In this document: positions 63,494 through 64,000 of the stretch, in pieces
Layout of the letters: every line of letters starts with the position of its first letter
Numbering within the stretch: position 1 is the stretch's first letter
Source of the DNA: a virus
DNA length: 64,000 bases
IMG/VR virus record: IMGVR_UViG_3300033992_001502
Location: 206,963 to 270,962 of that record
Reading direction: 5' to 3' (one strand)
Notes under the pieces: generated by a model
Told to the model about the DNA's origin: nothing
The model's database searches: none
The model's input: only the letters and a program-made list of their open reading frames with translations
Made by a program: the position numbers and the translations under genes

Positions 63494-64000
63494 AACATTC
63501 TTAAATGAAGCTGACATTCGTCAGAACCCAGCAATAACTCCAGAATACTTAGGATCTCTTGATAAACGAGCAGAACAGAGCGCTCGTGAAGTTGAACAGA
63601 GACACGGTCGAGATATGGGTAGCCTAATGAGAGCTGTCCGTGAAGTACAGATGTTACAACGCGGTAAAGAACGCCAGCTTGAAGAGTTAACTACTTCAGT
63701 AATCCTAAGCCAGTACGGTTCAATTCTTGGAGAAACTGAGTTAGACATTAAGATTCCAAACGATCCTCGTGAAATGAAAGCGAAGATGAAGGAGACTGAT
63801 GACGACGATCAAGAAGATCAGGACAAACCCAATTTCAAAGAGATTGAGGATGAGGATACTAAAACAGCAATCAATAAACGTAAGATCCTAAACATGATCG
63901 CTCAAGGCGAAGCCATTAATTCAAAGAAGATGTTAATGGGCGATGAGAACATGGAAGGTCTAACTCAATTATTTGGAGAGGCTAATGCCCGTAAAATGGT
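63480..64000 (+). CDS. CTS-bearing virion protein, truncated by window end
   Basis: ATG 63480 overlaps the previous gene; the frame is open to the right edge (at least 173 residues). N-terminus MKSFKTFLNEADIRQNPAIT is an almost ideal targeting peptide (cut LNE|A at residue 10). The rest is charged and helical (REVQMLQRGKERQLEELTTS; KRKILNMIAQGEAINSKKML). Probably a head or scaffold-related protein; the C-terminus lies outside. Confidence 0.7.
   Translation, partial: MKSFKTFLNEADIRQNPAITPEYLGSLDKRAEQSAREVEQRHGRDMGSLMRAVREVQMLQRGKERQLEELTTSVILSQYGSILGETELDIKIPNDPREMKAKMKETDDDDQEDQDKPNFKEIEDEDTKTAINKRKILNMIAQGEAINSKKMLMGDENMEGLTQLFGEANARKM

Overview
The window is a contiguous piece of a large, T4-like tailed-phage genome whose host is most likely a Bacteroidota bacterium. 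The evidence for phage: about 110 tightly packed, mostly small genes; DNA-replication and repair genes beside virion and lysis genes; a T4-type late-promoter box (ATAAATAA) in front of virion-type genes; and phage-encoded sigma factors. The evidence for the host: thirteen promoters with the Bacteroidota -7 element (TATATTTG or TATATTTAC) in the 43.8-51.9 kb block, plus protein families typical of that phylum (DUF3127-like SSB, DUF4494-like, DUF6011-like zinc finger). All family names come from reading motifs by eye; no database search was run.

Layout. 0-10 kb: virion-type proteins, an FkbM methyltransferase, an MBD4-like DNA glycosylase and a glycosyltransferase. 11-17.5 kb: a nucleic-acid block (Nudix hydrolase, DNA ligase, guanylate kinase, SSB-like protein, 3'-5' exonuclease, UV-damage endonuclease). 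17.8-26 kb: a fibre-like protein, Nei-type glycosylase, 2OG-Fe(II) oxygenase, thymidylate-synthase family enzyme and a two-gene cell-wall lysis unit. 26-41 kb: a PD-(D/E)XK nuclease, an HDAC-fold deacetylase, metallopeptidase, DUF2589 proteins, a secreted nuclease, a patatin phospholipase, two CAP-domain proteins and two OmpA-like proteins. 41.7-42.3 kb: a GC-rich, repeat-bearing non-coding region. 43.8-52.4 kb: an early-type region of very small genes, each with its own Bacteroidota-type promoter, two RpoD-like sigma factors, a duplicated RNA element and an odd tRNA-like gene. 52.4-56.2 kb: RadA/DnaB-like ATPase, DUF932-like protein, metallopeptidase and IS607-type recombinase. 56.2-64 kb: a second GC-rich gap, three more tRNA-like genes, a structured ncRNA, small membrane proteins, tail-collar fibre, RNase HI, an ECF-type sigma factor and the start of another virion gene.

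The strongest new signal is a short N-terminal peptide shared by about 20 otherwise unrelated proteins. It runs Met, a few residues, an aromatic, two residues, Phe/Trp, then an aliphatic-x-Glu followed by Ala/Ser/Asn. It closely resembles the capsid-targeting sequence of T4 internal proteins, which the prohead protease removes after Glu. Most of these genes have an ATAAATAA late box just upstream. The cargo includes a Nudix hydrolase, an HExxH metallopeptidase, a VanY+GH19-like lysin, peptidoglycan-binding and OmpA-like proteins and a GNAT-like protein. This suggests a large set of proteins packed in the head and delivered with the DNA.

Three promoter classes (TATATTTG early, AGTATAATA middle-like, ATAAATAA late) and three phage sigma factors suggest a sigma-relay programme of transcription. 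That pairing is inference. Ordinary intergenic AT-rich sequence without visible signals is not listed.
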